This document shows positions 27,040 to 35,246 of a DNA stretch of 64,000 nt, piece by piece (position 1 is the first letter of the stretch; each line of letters begins with the position of its first letter). This DNA is from Candidatus Melainabacteria bacterium (lineage in GTDB: Bacteria > Cyanobacteriota > Vampirovibrionia > Obscuribacterales > Obscuribacteraceae). The DNA lies in contig JACRFZ010000019.1 in NCBI GenBank assembly GCA_016212515.1, forward strand, positions 30,764 to 94,763. Direction: 5' to 3'. The position numbers were made by a program, and so were the translations under genes. The notes under the pieces were generated by a model. The model worked only from the letters and a program-made list of their open reading frames with translations. It had not been told where the DNA came from and searched no databases.

Positions 27040-27918
27040 TTGCCTGAAACTTCCCATTCCAATAACCTGCGCAGTGGCAATACTCTTTCTTCAAATTTGC
27101 CGACGGTTTCGGTGCGACAAACTGCATTCGCCCTGCCGGTTTTCATAGTTCTACTACTGTCTCTGTTCTCAGCGGAGAGCCTGGCTGCCGCCGAGCTAAA
27201 GAGCCGGTCCGAAAAGAACCCCGGCAGCGTAAAACCGGCAGACGCCGGAGCCAGGCCCTTCGATGTGGAAACACATATCAAAAGGCGTTTCAAATCCAAA
27301 GAAGAAGCCTTGAGAGCGCTGGGGCAGCCGGTCAGGAAAAAATTGCAGACGGTCTTCCAGACCCGCAATCTTGCCTATCCTCCCGTCAGTCTTACGCTTG
27401 TGGGGCTCAAACAGGAGAAGAAACTGCTGGTTTATGCTCCGGACAGAGGCGGACGGCAGACACTGCTCCTGACCTATCCGATTATCGGTCTGAGCGGCGT
27501 CAGCGGTCCCAAACTGAAAGAGGGAGACAAACAAGTTCCCGAAGGCTTCTATGACATCAGTGGCTTCCGCACCGATGTCATCGCCTACATGGCTCTTAAA
27601 GTGGCCTACCCCAATGCCGAAGATCGCCTTCATGCAAGAAGTGAAAAACGCAGCAATCTAGGTAGCGACATTCTAATTCATGGCTCCCGCTGGTCCACGG
27701 GTTGCCTGGCTATGGGAAATCCGGCCATTGAAGAGCTTTTCGTGCTTGTAGCCGATACCGGTGAAAAGAAAGCCCGCCTTGTCCTTTGCCCCTGCAATCT
27801 CCTGCAGCGAAAGCCCCAAATAGACTACAAGAAGCAACCTCCATGGGTACCGACCCTTCACAGAAGACTGACTGAAGAACTGCGCAAATATCCGCCTGCA
27901 GTTTTGACTCTTAATTAG
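27040..27918 (+). CDS. L,D-transpeptidase (YkuD/YafK type), exported
   Basis: A 292-aa protein with a single hydrophobic segment (about 29-50, signal peptide or anchor) and a YkuD fold. The active-site motif IHGSRWSTGCLAM (about 213-225) contains the catalytic Cys and conserved His and Ser, and is closest to the YafK/ErfK subgroup. Such enzymes crosslink peptidoglycan or attach or detach proteins on it in the periplasm. The TTG start has no clear ribosome binding site, so the start is uncertain. It converges on arfB. Confidence 0.85.
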   Translation: MPETSHSNNLRSGNTLSSNLPTVSVRQTAFALPVFIVLLLSLFSAESLAAAELKSRSEKNPGSVKPADAGARPFDVETHIKRRFKSKEEALRALGQPVRKKLQTVFQTRNLAYPPVSLTLVGLKQEKKLLVYAPDRGGRQTLLLTYPIIGLSGVSGPKLKEGDKQVPEGFYDISGFRTDVIAYMALKVAYPNAEDRLHARSEKRSNLGSDILIHGSRWSTGCLAMGNPAIEELFVLVADTGEKKARLVLCPCNLLQRKPQIDYKKQPPWVPTLHRRLTEELRKYPPAVLTLN

Positions 27919-27945
27919 AACAAGAAAGTAAGGTCAGGCAAACCG

Positions 27946-28368
27946 TCAATCATCAAAGGAAGGTCTCTGCCGCCCTCGCTTTTTGTTTCCCTGGGCTTGC
28001 TTGGACTCTATTCTGCGAATTTTTGCCCCGAGAGTGGGCTTAGTGGCAAAGCGAAGAGTGGGAGGCGTGGCCACCTCGGTAAGCATCTGTTCAAGTTTGG
28101 CCAGGCAATCTTCCGTGTTGCGCTTCTGGTCCCTGTATTTCTGACTGGTAATGATTAGCTCGCCGGCTTCGGTGAGGCGCCCACCATACTTTTCCAGAAA
28201 GCGCTTACGAACATCAACAGGCAGGACCGTGCTGTTCAGTACAGCCCACCTCAAGATGGCTTTGCTACTCACTTTGTTGACATTCTGGCCGCCCGGGCCG
28301 CCGCTGCGAGCGTAGGAAAACTCAAACTCACTGAGTGGAATTCTAATTCTGGTGCCGATGGAAATCAT
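27946..28368 (-). CDS. arfB: Peptidyl-tRNA hydrolase ArfB
   Basis: A 140-aa release-factor-like protein with the catalytic SGGPGGQNVNKVSSK motif (about 22-36) and a basic C-terminal tail rich in Arg and Lys (KQAQGNKKRGRQRPSF). ArfB enters the empty mRNA channel of stalled ribosomes and hydrolyses the peptidyl-tRNA. Length and layout match the family (about 140 aa). Confidence 0.95.
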   Translation of the reverse strand: MISIGTRIRIPLSEFEFSYARSGGPGGQNVNKVSSKAILRWAVLNSTVLPVDVRKRFLEKYGGRLTEAGELIITSQKYRDQKRNTEDCLAKLEQMLTEVATPPTLRFATKPTLGAKIRRIESKQAQGNKKRGRQRPSFDD

Positions 28369-28418
28369 TGGCCAATTCTAGCCCAAACTTCCCCTGAACG
28401 GATGAACAGTTTGGCTCT

Positions 28419-28949
28419 TCAGCTTTGCTCCTGGGGCGGTCGGGGTAGGGCCAGTCCGGAAATTACCTCTACGCCGCTCAATTTCTTGAACTGCGAAGGA
28501 GCTAGTATTACTTTCGAGCTGCGATTACCACCGCCGGCAATCACTTGCGGCTGCTCCATCACCGCCAGATCCACATAAATGGGCATGGGTGGCAAGCCGA
28601 AAGGCGCCACTCCGCCAATTTGCATGCCCGTGAGGCGCACAGTCTCTTCGCCAGTGGCGAAAGAGACTTTCTTGCCGTCCATCAGGCGCCGCACGCACTT
28701 GTTCACATCCAGCCTGGTAGTGGCGAGCACTACGCAGCAGGCATAGCGCACCGGTTTATCCTTGGCGGCCACGATAATGGCGTTTGCAGCCTGGGCCGGC
28801 GAAAACTCATATCGCTGGCAAAAGACCATGGTATCGGCCAGGTCCGGATCACAGGGGAAGGCGCGATACTCGATACAAGCCTCCTTAAGAGCCACTTCTA
28901 CAATGGGGTGGAGGCAACGAACCTCCCCATTAATTAGTCCTTCGTCCAT
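28419..28949 (-). CDS. YbaK/ProX-type aminoacyl-tRNA deacylase
   Basis: A 176-aa protein resembling the YbaK/EbsC/ProX editing family, which removes mis-attached amino acids from tRNA. Supporting segments are the central lysine in VNKCVRRLMDGKKVSFA, the GMQIGGVAPFGLP loop and the VDLAVMEQPQVIAGGGN segment. The ATG at 28949 has AGGGAGGTCGG just upstream and is clearly the right start although the frame runs 141 bp further. It lies 50 bp upstream of arfB on the same strand, so both translation-quality genes may share a transcript. Confidence 0.88.
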   Translation of the reverse strand: MDEGLINGEVRCLHPIVEVALKEACIEYRAFPCDPDLADTMVFCQRYEFSPAQAANAIIVAAKDKPVRYACCVVLATTRLDVNKCVRRLMDGKKVSFATGEETVRLTGMQIGGVAPFGLPPMPIYVDLAVMEQPQVIAGGGNRSSKVILAPSQFKKLSGVEVISGLALPRPPQEQS

Positions 28950-28976
28950 ACCGACCTCCCTTTCGGTTAATTTTAT

Positions 28977-28989
28977 CGAGATAATCTCG
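28977..28989. promoter_or_regulatory. 13-bp perfect palindrome upstream of the deacylase gene
   Basis: CGAGATAATCTCG is a perfect inverted repeat about a central A. It lies 27 bases upstream of the deacylase start, in the divergent spacer. It could be an operator. Pattern only. Confidence 0.3.
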
Positions 28990-29123
28990 GGGTATGTAGA
29001 ATATTGGTTGAAGCAAAAACATGGCAGCCCTTCGCTACGGCTATAAAAGGTAATTCCTGAAGGTAACGGTTCCGCAACAACCTGCACCATGATCGTTTGA
29101 AACTCTTTGAACGGAGAACGCGT

Positions 29124-30176
29124 TTGAAATTTCTGTTTCTCAAGGGCCTATCACTGTCAGTACTGTCGGCCCTGAGCCTACTTGGCCCTCTATCGGTATT
29201 GCCGGCGAGCGCGGAAGACAGCGCCGTAGACTTCGGCGTGGCCATCGCGGCCTACGACCGAAAGGACTACAAACAGGCGGAAGAACACTTCCGTAAAGCC
29301 ATCGAAAAGGGCGAGAAATCAGCCAAAGCCTGGCTTTACAGCGCCCACACCTTCATGGCACTGGGGCAGTACCCCCAGGCATACAAGACCTATGAAATTG
29401 TCACGCGCTCCTTTAAAAACACCCCCGAAGCCCAGATTGCCCTGCAAGGGATGAAGGCCACCAGAGGTCGGGCGGCGGTACCGACAGCAGCAGCGACTAC
29501 ACCGGCTACGCCGGCAAAAGGGCAACCGGCGGCTGGACAGACAGCGCCGGCAGCACCCGGGGCGGTGGGACTGGCCACAAGGATTCTTATCATTGCCCCC
29601 CTGATGAATCACCCGCCCTGCAGCAGCGCCTCCATCAAAGCGGTGCAAGAAGCGGTGAGCGGACTGCCTGCCCATCTACGCCAAAAGCTCGACAATAATG
29701 GCGCTTCGATTGTTCTTTCTCCAAACTTAATCGATCGCTGGCCGAATTCCCTCAACGATCTGCCCGAAGACAAGGATGAGCCGACCTTAGCAGAACTGGG
29801 CGGTCGCATATACGGCAAAGAGATGTGCGTTTATGAGCGACCCAAGGTGCGCGGTTCTACTAACCTGGGAGCGGCTCGTGCACCCAGGTTGATCAAGCAT
29901 ACGGTATTAAACATGTGCTTTCAGGTTCTTGATGATGAGATGACACTTTCTAAAGATCCCGGCCTGAGAGCCGCATACGAACTCGATAAACAATCAGTGC
30001 CGGAGAGCATGACCGAAAAACTAGCTACTTTCTTGAAAAACGACGACTGGGGACCGCGCGAGACCTGTGCCGAGATGACAGGCGCAATGCTGGGCGGCGG
30101 CGATGAGTATACCGACGATCTCTTCCGCTGTTTTCCAAACACCAGAAAGTGGCTAAAGACCAAGCTCCAGATCTGA
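29124..30176 (+). CDS. Exported TPR protein with conserved C-terminal domain
   Basis: A 350-aa protein with a signal peptide (about 1-30, PASAED), two TPRs (about 35-100, DYKQAEEHFRKAIEKGEKSAKAW), an Ala/Thr/Pro linker (about 115-150) and a C-terminal domain of unknown fold (about 160-350). The TTG at 29124 is preferred because GGAGA lies just before it and the signal peptide begins there; a TTG at 29097 is also in frame. The function is unknown. Confidence 0.7.
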   Translation: MKFLFLKGLSLSVLSALSLLGPLSVLPASAEDSAVDFGVAIAAYDRKDYKQAEEHFRKAIEKGEKSAKAWLYSAHTFMALGQYPQAYKTYEIVTRSFKNTPEAQIALQGMKATRGRAAVPTAAATTPATPAKGQPAAGQTAPAAPGAVGLATRILIIAPLMNHPPCSSASIKAVQEAVSGLPAHLRQKLDNNGASIVLSPNLIDRWPNSLNDLPEDKDEPTLAELGGRIYGKEMCVYERPKVRGSTNLGAARAPRLIKHTVLNMCFQVLDDEMTLSKDPGLRAAYELDKQSVPESMTEKLATFLKNDDWGPRETCAEMTGAMLGGGDEYTDDLFRCFPNTRKWLKTKLQI

Positions 30177-30416
30177 TGTGCTATGATGGAGAAAAGCTCT
30201 GGTTTACGGATTTAGCCGGGGCACAGTTTATTTTGGGAATTTATTAGGCAACTTTGGGCAGTGCCTACATAGCGAACAAATCCTCGATGTTTTGAGGGCT
30301 CGAAAGAACAGGCGCAGAGTCATGCTGCATCTTTGAAGAGCGGCAGTCACCTTTTTTCAGTAGAGCATAATCCGCTTTAGCCCAGAGCTAAGGCCGCGCT
30401 CCAGGCAAGGAAAAAT

Positions 30417-30716
30417 ATGACTAGCAAACTACTGATCGGCAATATCTCCACAAGCGTCAAAGAAGAAGACCTGCAGGAAATATTCACCAAAATAGTCGGG
30501 CAATCGGTGACAGTATCGATTCCACGCAACCCTAAGACAGGCTCTATTCGCGGCTATGCCTTTGTTGAATTGGAAAGCGATGTTCTTGCCGAGAAGGCCT
30601 TAGACGCTCTCAATGGCTCTCCGGTCGACGGTAGAGCCATGTCGATTAGCAAGGTCGATAGAGTTCTCGCCAAGAGAAAATGGTTTCAATTCGGCAAACC
30701 GAAGCAAGCCCGATAA
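30417..30716 (+). CDS. RRM-type RNA-binding protein
   Basis: A 99-aa single RRM protein: RNP2 is KLLIGNI (about 4-10) and RNP1 is RGYAFVEL (about 43-50), both with the expected aromatic residue except that RNP2 has Ile. It resembles cyanobacterial Rbp proteins, which bind U-rich RNA and act in cold response or mRNA localisation. AAGGA precedes the ATG. The 240-bp spacer upstream could hold a long leader. The stop is one base from the stop of the convergent lipoprotein gene. Confidence 0.93.
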   Translation: MTSKLLIGNISTSVKEEDLQEIFTKIVGQSVTVSIPRNPKTGSIRGYAFVELESDVLAEKALDALNGSPVDGRAMSISKVDRVLAKRKWFQFGKPKQAR

Positions 30717-30717
30717 A

Positions 30718-31122
30718 TTAGTCGTTAACGCCTATCTCTGTGAACTTATACTTCCCGTCCACCCGGGCAAAGATGAAAATCTCTTCGCCGCAAAAGACCA
30801 TGTAACACTGCTGGTCCTTGATTGGTTTCTCCTTCACCAGACACTTACGATGAGCCGGCGGAAAAATCGCATTGAACTGCGCAATGAACTGCTGCCGATT
30901 TAGTGTCTTTGACTGCAACATGTAAGGCAGCTTTGTCAGGTCGGCAACCTTTTCCCGGTCTGCCCTGCTTATAGCTTGCTTGAACTGCGCAAAGAATTGC
31001 TCAAAGTCTTTGTCGGCACTCTTATCGGCCGAATAAACCGGCAAAAGAGAACAGCCGGCCAGTGAAGCAAGCAGCAAATGCACAATGGGGCGGGAAAATT
31101 TGCGCGGGCTAAAAGTTGTCAT
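30718..31122 (-). CDS. Small exported protein, probable lipoprotein
   Basis: A 134-aa protein. The N-terminus has basic residues, a hydrophobic run and a possible lipobox LAGC (about 21-24); an alternative signal peptidase I site follows at VYSAD. The mature part (about 100 residues) is a mixed alpha/beta domain ending CYMVFCGEEIFIFARVDGKYKF, resembling small DUF-type stress domains, but no family was recognised. The ATG at 31122 follows GAAGGTG and is better than the upstream GTG at 31152. Confidence 0.65.
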   Translation of the reverse strand: MTTFSPRKFSRPIVHLLLASLAGCSLLPVYSADKSADKDFEQFFAQFKQAISRADREKVADLTKLPYMLQSKTLNRQQFIAQFNAIFPPAHRKCLVKEKPIKDQQCYMVFCGEEIFIFARVDGKYKFTEIGVND

Positions 31123-31340
31123 GAGACACCTTCGAAAGAGAGTGAGTGGCACAGCCTTATTTTTACCACTTCCCCTCTTCAGATTTCAGCCATCTATTTC
31201 ACCTGGTTTTCACAGCTAAACACCACACTGAATACATCGGCACTACTACCTCTGCTTGGAGTCATTCAATTTAAGTTAAGGTAGTCGGCAATAGACACAC
31301 GAAAACGTAACTGCACCTACCATGACAATGGAGCGAAGTA

Positions 31341-31796
31341 ATGAATAGAACTGAAGAAATAATTCAAAGATCAAGTGATGGACCTACCGTTATTGAACGA
31401 GATAACTCGTCTGGCTGGGGGGCTGCCATCGTGGTAGTGGCACTACTGGCAGTGCTGGGTGGAGCAGCCTACATGCTAAACGGCTCCGTGCAAAATACTG
31501 CCAGAGAGCAGACGATGAACGACATCAAACAATCAAGCACCCAGCAAAAGCAAGATGAAACCGACATGAGACAGAGCGCCACCAGCTACCAGCAAGCCGC
31601 TACCCAGGCACAACAACAGAACTCGGGTCAGGCGGGACCACCCGGACCGCAAGGTAGTCCTGGAGCCACTGGTGCTCCCGGCGCGGCTGGTCTGGCAGGC
31701 TCCCAGGGAAGCACCGGCAAGCAAGGTTACAATGGCGCCAATGGTCAAAACGGTATCGACGGCAAAAACGCCCAGCCTGAACAGACCAACCCCTAG
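31341..31796 (+). CDS. Membrane-anchored collagen-like protein
   Basis: A 151-aa protein with a short cytoplasmic head, one transmembrane helix (about 28-49), a Gln-rich coiled-coil-like stem (about 55-95) and a collagen-like Gly-X-Y region (about 96-146, for example GPPGPQGSPGATGAPG). The Gly-X-Y part has about 16 triplets and would need trimerisation to fold. Bacterial collagen-like proteins act in adhesion or surface structure. The terminator hairpin follows 24 bp after the stop. Confidence 0.85.
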   Translation: MNRTEEIIQRSSDGPTVIERDNSSGWGAAIVVVALLAVLGGAAYMLNGSVQNTAREQTMNDIKQSSTQQKQDETDMRQSATSYQQAATQAQQQNSGQAGPPGPQGSPGATGAPGAAGLAGSQGSTGKQGYNGANGQNGIDGKNAQPEQTNP

Positions 31797-31820
31797 AACC
31801 TTGAAGACGCCTTGAAGACA

Positions 31821-31874
31821 AAATACTCCGCCCTCGAAGCAAGGCAAGATTGCCACTTCAGGGGCGGAGTATTT
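31821..31874. terminator. Strong hairpin between convergent genes
   Basis: AATACTCCGCCCT pairs with AGGGGCGGAGTATT (13 bp with one bulged G). The loop itself can pair (GGCAAGATTGCC). It lies between the collagen-like gene and the convergent DUF5670-type gene and fits a factor-independent, possibly bidirectional, terminator, although the U-tract is short. Confidence 0.7.
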
Positions 31875-31894
31875 CTATGCAAACATGACTCTAT

Positions 31895-32041
31895 TCAAAC
31901 TGCACGCCTACCGGAGATCAGGTTTATAACAAAGACCACAAGTGCAAGAACGAGAAGAGTGTGAATGAAAGAACCTCCTACATGACCCAAAAATCCAAAG
32001 AGCCAGAAAAGAACCAGTAACGATATCAATGTATAAATCAC
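31895..32041 (-). CDS. DUF5670/lmo0937-type small membrane protein
   Basis: A 48-aa protein with two transmembrane helices: VIYTLISLLVLFWLFGFL and a second ending in VFVINLISGRRAV. This matches the lmo0937 (DUF5670) family in length and in the G-G-x-x-H centre (HVGGSFIH). A longer frame reaches to 32203 but its first 54 residues look non-coding. The GTG at 32041 is preceded by GAGGGTAAAAAC and gives the family's usual size. The function is unknown; related proteins are often stress-induced. Confidence 0.8.
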   Translation of the reverse strand: MIYTLISLLVLFWLFGFLGHVGGSFIHTLLVLALVVFVINLISGRRAV

Positions 32042-32522
32042 GTTTTTACCCTCATAAGTTACAGTCCATGACCGGCAAAAGAATGAAAAGTTCCACTCAC
32101 CACACAACATCAATGCATAGCCTGCGCATCTTGTCCTGCCCGTCAAACAAACGCCGAAGCACTTTGATGTTAGCGAACAAACGAAAATACACCGTCCGGG
32201 CAAGGACAGTGTATTTCCGCACTCCCACCTATTTACCGAAATTTGCTATCGAGTTGCTCAATCTCGAGCGCATTTGAGTAAGCGAGCAATTCAATCATCT
32301 CACCACGCTCCCATGAGGCGGCTAAGTAAGAAGGATTGCAAATACCCCTCGATATCGGCGGCATAGGCTCGGTGCAAAATAGAGGACGGGGCAACTTCTT
32401 CCTGGTTATGAAGTTCACCCGCCCGCTGCCAGCGGCTTCACCTGTAGAAGCCAGGTGGCAGCCCTTGCACCGTTGTCTGAGTATACCCATCAAGATTTCT
32501 CTCTCCCGAGAGAGACAAACGC
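32042..32522. other. Spacer between small genes with a possible short ORF
   Basis: This 481-bp stretch separates the DUF5670-type gene from the exported repeat protein. It contains the possible short ORF at 32233-32493 (minus), a TCTCTC/GAGAGA inverted repeat at about 32499-32516 and AT-rich DNA near 32044. No tRNA or known riboswitch was seen. Confidence 0.6.
32233..32493 (-). CDS. Possible small ORF with CxxCH motif
   Basis: An 86-residue frame that starts TTG-ATG after GGGAGAGAG, a plausible ribosome binding site. The product holds CKGCH near the N-terminus, which looks like a haem-c motif, but no signal peptide is visible and the rest matches nothing known. A frame of similar length exists on the other strand, so the coding status is uncertain. 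Confidence 0.25.
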   Translation of the reverse strand: MMGILRQRCKGCHLASTGEAAGSGRVNFITRKKLPRPLFCTEPMPPISRGICNPSYLAASWERGEMIELLAYSNALEIEQLDSKFR

Positions 32523-33548
32523 TTATCGCACCAGGTAATCACGAACAGTTGATAGAAGCGATGGTCTATTGTTGTTTAGATAGTCAACAAAATTAGGATC
32601 CGAGTACTGGTTCCATCCCAGATTGCCGGCTGACTGACTATTGTAGCCACTGTATTCCGCTCTCAAGCGGCTCAGTAAATCTTGCTCTTGAGCGCTGGTG
32701 ATGCGCCCGTTCAGAGCCAGCGTATGAATCCGGGACATATTTTGCGAAAGCTGAGAACGCTCGTTATTCCAGTTCGAAGAATAAAGATAGTTATCATTAG
32801 ACCCTAAACCTATCGATGAAAGCAGCCCCTGCAAAACAGTTGGTTGCTCCGTCCGCAGATAATCAAGGAACTGAGGATCCGTGTAGTTTGTCCATGTCGT
32901 CGGCGCGTTATAGTCATTTCCGTTATAAGAAAGGTACGCCGTGCGCATCTGATTGTTGAGCGCGTTCTGCTCAGCCTGCGTCAAGCGGCTAATCTGAGTG
33001 TAACGCGGCAGGTTGGTACTCAAATAGCTTCTCTGGCGGTTCCAATCGTTACGGTAACTGTTGTAGGTTCGGTATCGCAAACGATTATCAAGCCTGGAAT
33101 CCCATCGGTCGGCACGCCATTGGTTGGTAGCAGAGCCATTGAGGATAACCGGTGCACCCAGCCAGCCACTGGTATAGTTATTGCGGTTGTTGCTCCGCAG
33201 TTGACTGGCACGGGCGCTGTCATTCAGCCACACCCGATTCTGATTGTTGGTGTAGTAGCGCCGCCCTTGCAGATCATCATCATCATCTCCATGGTCGACC
33301 TGCCTCATGGCGCTTACCTGAAAGCGACGCCCCTGACTCACCTCATCGAATCCGTCGCTGGCAGCTACAGGCCAGAACGGGAATATCAAGGCAGCAGCAA
33401 GGACAGACGAAGAAAGGAGACGCGATAAAAGCCCGCTTCCAGCAGCTTCAGAGGTACCGACTGCGGTGTCAAGAGACGCTCCAAGTGACGGCGCTGAATT
33501 CTGGTTCATTTGCCAGTCAGACTCTGGCTTACTTAGAATAAATTGCAT
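32523..33548 (-). CDS. Exported protein with two repeated C-terminal domains
   Basis: A 341-aa protein with a hydrophobic export segment at about 38-58 (ending PVAASD, preceded by a 37-residue head), an Asp-rich patch, an Asn/Arg/Tyr-rich middle (about 80-160) and two similar domains of about 80 residues. The repeats share W(N)xxR-x-LSxNxxR, an NxQMR/SRLRAEY segment and YSDPNFVDYL versus YTDPQFLDYL. The ATG at 33548 follows GGAGGGTTT, so it is preferred to the upstream frame. No known family was recognised. An internal duplication is clear. Confidence 0.7.
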   Translation of the reverse strand: MQFILSKPESDWQMNQNSAPSLGASLDTAVGTSEAAGSGLLSRLLSSSVLAAALIFPFWPVAASDGFDEVSQGRRFQVSAMRQVDHGDDDDDLQGRRYYTNNQNRVWLNDSARASQLRSNNRNNYTSGWLGAPVILNGSATNQWRADRWDSRLDNRLRYRTYNSYRNDWNRQRSYLSTNLPRYTQISRLTQAEQNALNNQMRTAYLSYNGNDYNAPTTWTNYTDPQFLDYLRTEQPTVLQGLLSSIGLGSNDNYLYSSNWNNERSQLSQNMSRIHTLALNGRITSAQEQDLLSRLRAEYSGYNSQSAGNLGWNQYSDPNFVDYLNNNRPSLLSTVRDYLVR

Positions 33549-33933
33549 AAACCCTCCGGTTTTATTCAGCAACGGGCGCAATCGTTATTTAAGGCAAATG
33601 GACTCGGTCGATTCTTTGACTCGACGCCGGAGACCAGCCTCATGCTCACGTGCAGCACCAGTCGTTGCTCGCTTTGCCTTACCAATTAGCGGGAAGACAA
33701 TTCATACTCACAGTCTGTCCAGTGCAAGTGAAAACTGAGTGAAAGATGGAAAAAACCTGCAAACAGTTCGAAGTTAGCAGGTTTTCTGGCAGACATTAGC
33801 CGATAGCGTTCAATTCTGCAGATCATCCTGAAACCAGTTTGAAACAAGTCTTTTCTATCATTAAATGCAACCGGTCAAGACCTTCGAATAAGGTCACGCG
33901 GCTGTTTTCTACCTCTTCTAACAGGCTTTCAAA
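33549..33933. other. 385-bp spacer with an orphan hairpin
   Basis: Between two divergent genes. Apart from the hairpin at 33752-33785, a weak promoter-like pair (TTGAAA at 33839, TTAAAT at 33861) precedes the downstream gene. No convincing ORF, tRNA or repeat was seen. Confidence 0.6.
33752..33785 (-). terminator. Orphan terminator-like hairpin
   Basis: AAAACCTGC pairs with GCAGGTTTT around a 16-base loop. Read on the minus strand, the stem is followed by a run of T (GCAGGTTTTTTCC), as in a factor-independent terminator. No annotated minus-strand gene ends here, so it may end an antisense or small RNA. Confidence 0.5.
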
Positions 33934-35109
33934 ATGGCAGACGATCTACCAAAGACCAGGACTTCGGATCAGACCCAGAAGCCCTCTGATAATCAAATTA
34001 ATACCGCCGATGCCTTCAATGCTGCCAGCCTCTGGAACGACGTTGTGAAGCTCACAACCGCTCAAAAGTCAGAAGCAAAGCTCCCCGGCGGCTTCGCCGA
34101 CGCTTCCAATCTATTGCCTTTGCCGGAAAGAGAGACGGGCAAGGGAGGTCTGCAGAAAACCGAGGCCCTGCCAGAGCTTCGGGAAATCCCTGCCGTCAAG
34201 AAAATTGTGGACTCGGCCGACCCAGTGGGAGCCTTATCTAACGGACTGGACAAACTAAGTAATGTCAGGTCTGTAGAACTGACCAGACGAGAAGGAGGCT
34301 GGCAGCACGTTGAAGCAAAGCTGGAGAACCCTACCACAGGCGATGCGCCCAATATTAGAGTCGGCCGCCATCGGCCCGTTGCCAGCCACCTGGGGCAGGA
34401 TATCAGCTTCGATCTCAATAAGAGTGCGGAAGGAATTCGCCTGACCAATATGAACGGCTTCACCACGGACGTTCAAGGTCCAAGGGGCCGCATCAGAACC
34501 AGCCATACCAATGAGATGACCCTGGGGCATGACCAGAATGGCGCTTTTCTGCGCTCCACGGCCAGCACTCAGGGGCTTCTGAGAATGAGAACAAACACCG
34601 TCACTCTCAGAGAAGGCGACTTCAACCAGGGAAGCCCCATGCGTGCGCTCATGAACCAGCCGGAGGCCTTGAAGAAGGTCGGCGATGCCATGCATCTCTT
34701 TCAGAACACTGAAGACGTGCAGAATCTAAGCATGAAGAAGAAAGCGCCCGGTCATTTCGATGTAGCCTCAGAAGCACTCAAGGCCAAACACATTGACATA
34801 AACAAAAAGCTGGAGGGCAGTGCCGCCACCGTAAACTCTATAGATCTAGACAAATCTGTTTCAGCTTCTATCAAGCACGGCAAAGACTCTGTCAGCATGG
34901 AAAACATCAAAGGAATCAAAGTCAATTTGCAAAATGAACTCTTCGGTCTCAAGACGAATATGACCATCACTCCATCAAAAATATCTCTGGAGAAAGGACC
35001 CGACGGACTGCCTGCCGTCAAGTTGGAGTTGACTATTCCCGGTGGTGCCGCTACACAGTTTACGGTGCCCATGTCAAAACTGCGCGGAGAGCAAAAGAAA
35101 GCCGGTTAA
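33934..35109 (+). CDS. Protein of unknown function
   Basis: A 391-aa protein with no signal peptide or transmembrane helix. The N-terminal 80 residues are polar and probably disordered. The rest alternates beta strands with polar loops (for example KISLEKGPDGLPAVKLELTI near the end), suggesting a beta-rich fold. The ATG follows AGGCTTTC. No family was recognised. Its base composition matches its neighbours. Confidence 0.65.
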   Translation: MADDLPKTRTSDQTQKPSDNQINTADAFNAASLWNDVVKLTTAQKSEAKLPGGFADASNLLPLPERETGKGGLQKTEALPELREIPAVKKIVDSADPVGALSNGLDKLSNVRSVELTRREGGWQHVEAKLENPTTGDAPNIRVGRHRPVASHLGQDISFDLNKSAEGIRLTNMNGFTTDVQGPRGRIRTSHTNEMTLGHDQNGAFLRSTASTQGLLRMRTNTVTLREGDFNQGSPMRALMNQPEALKKVGDAMHLFQNTEDVQNLSMKKKAPGHFDVASEALKAKHIDINKKLEGSAATVNSIDLDKSVSASIKHGKDSVSMENIKGIKVNLQNELFGLKTNMTITPSKISLEKGPDGLPAVKLELTIPGGAATQFTVPMSKLRGEQKKAG

Positions 35110-35193
35110 GCATGCCCATATAGAGGAAGTCTATGCCAAATCTCAAGAGCAAATTCCATAAAACCTTAAGCTAGCCCGGCGCCCGCCTCTCCC

Positions 35194-35202
35194 TGCTATA
35201 TT
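35194..35202 (+). promoter_or_regulatory. Extended -10 promoter candidate
   Basis: TGCTATATT fits an extended -10 element 44 bases before the start at 35247. Between them is the perfect palindrome AGAGGCCTCT (35226-35235), which lies next to the GAGGAATTGC ribosome binding site. No clear -35 is seen. Confidence 0.4.
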
Positions 35203-35246
35203 ATTGTTAAAGCAAACTAGCTCAAAGAGGCCTCTAGAGGAATTGC

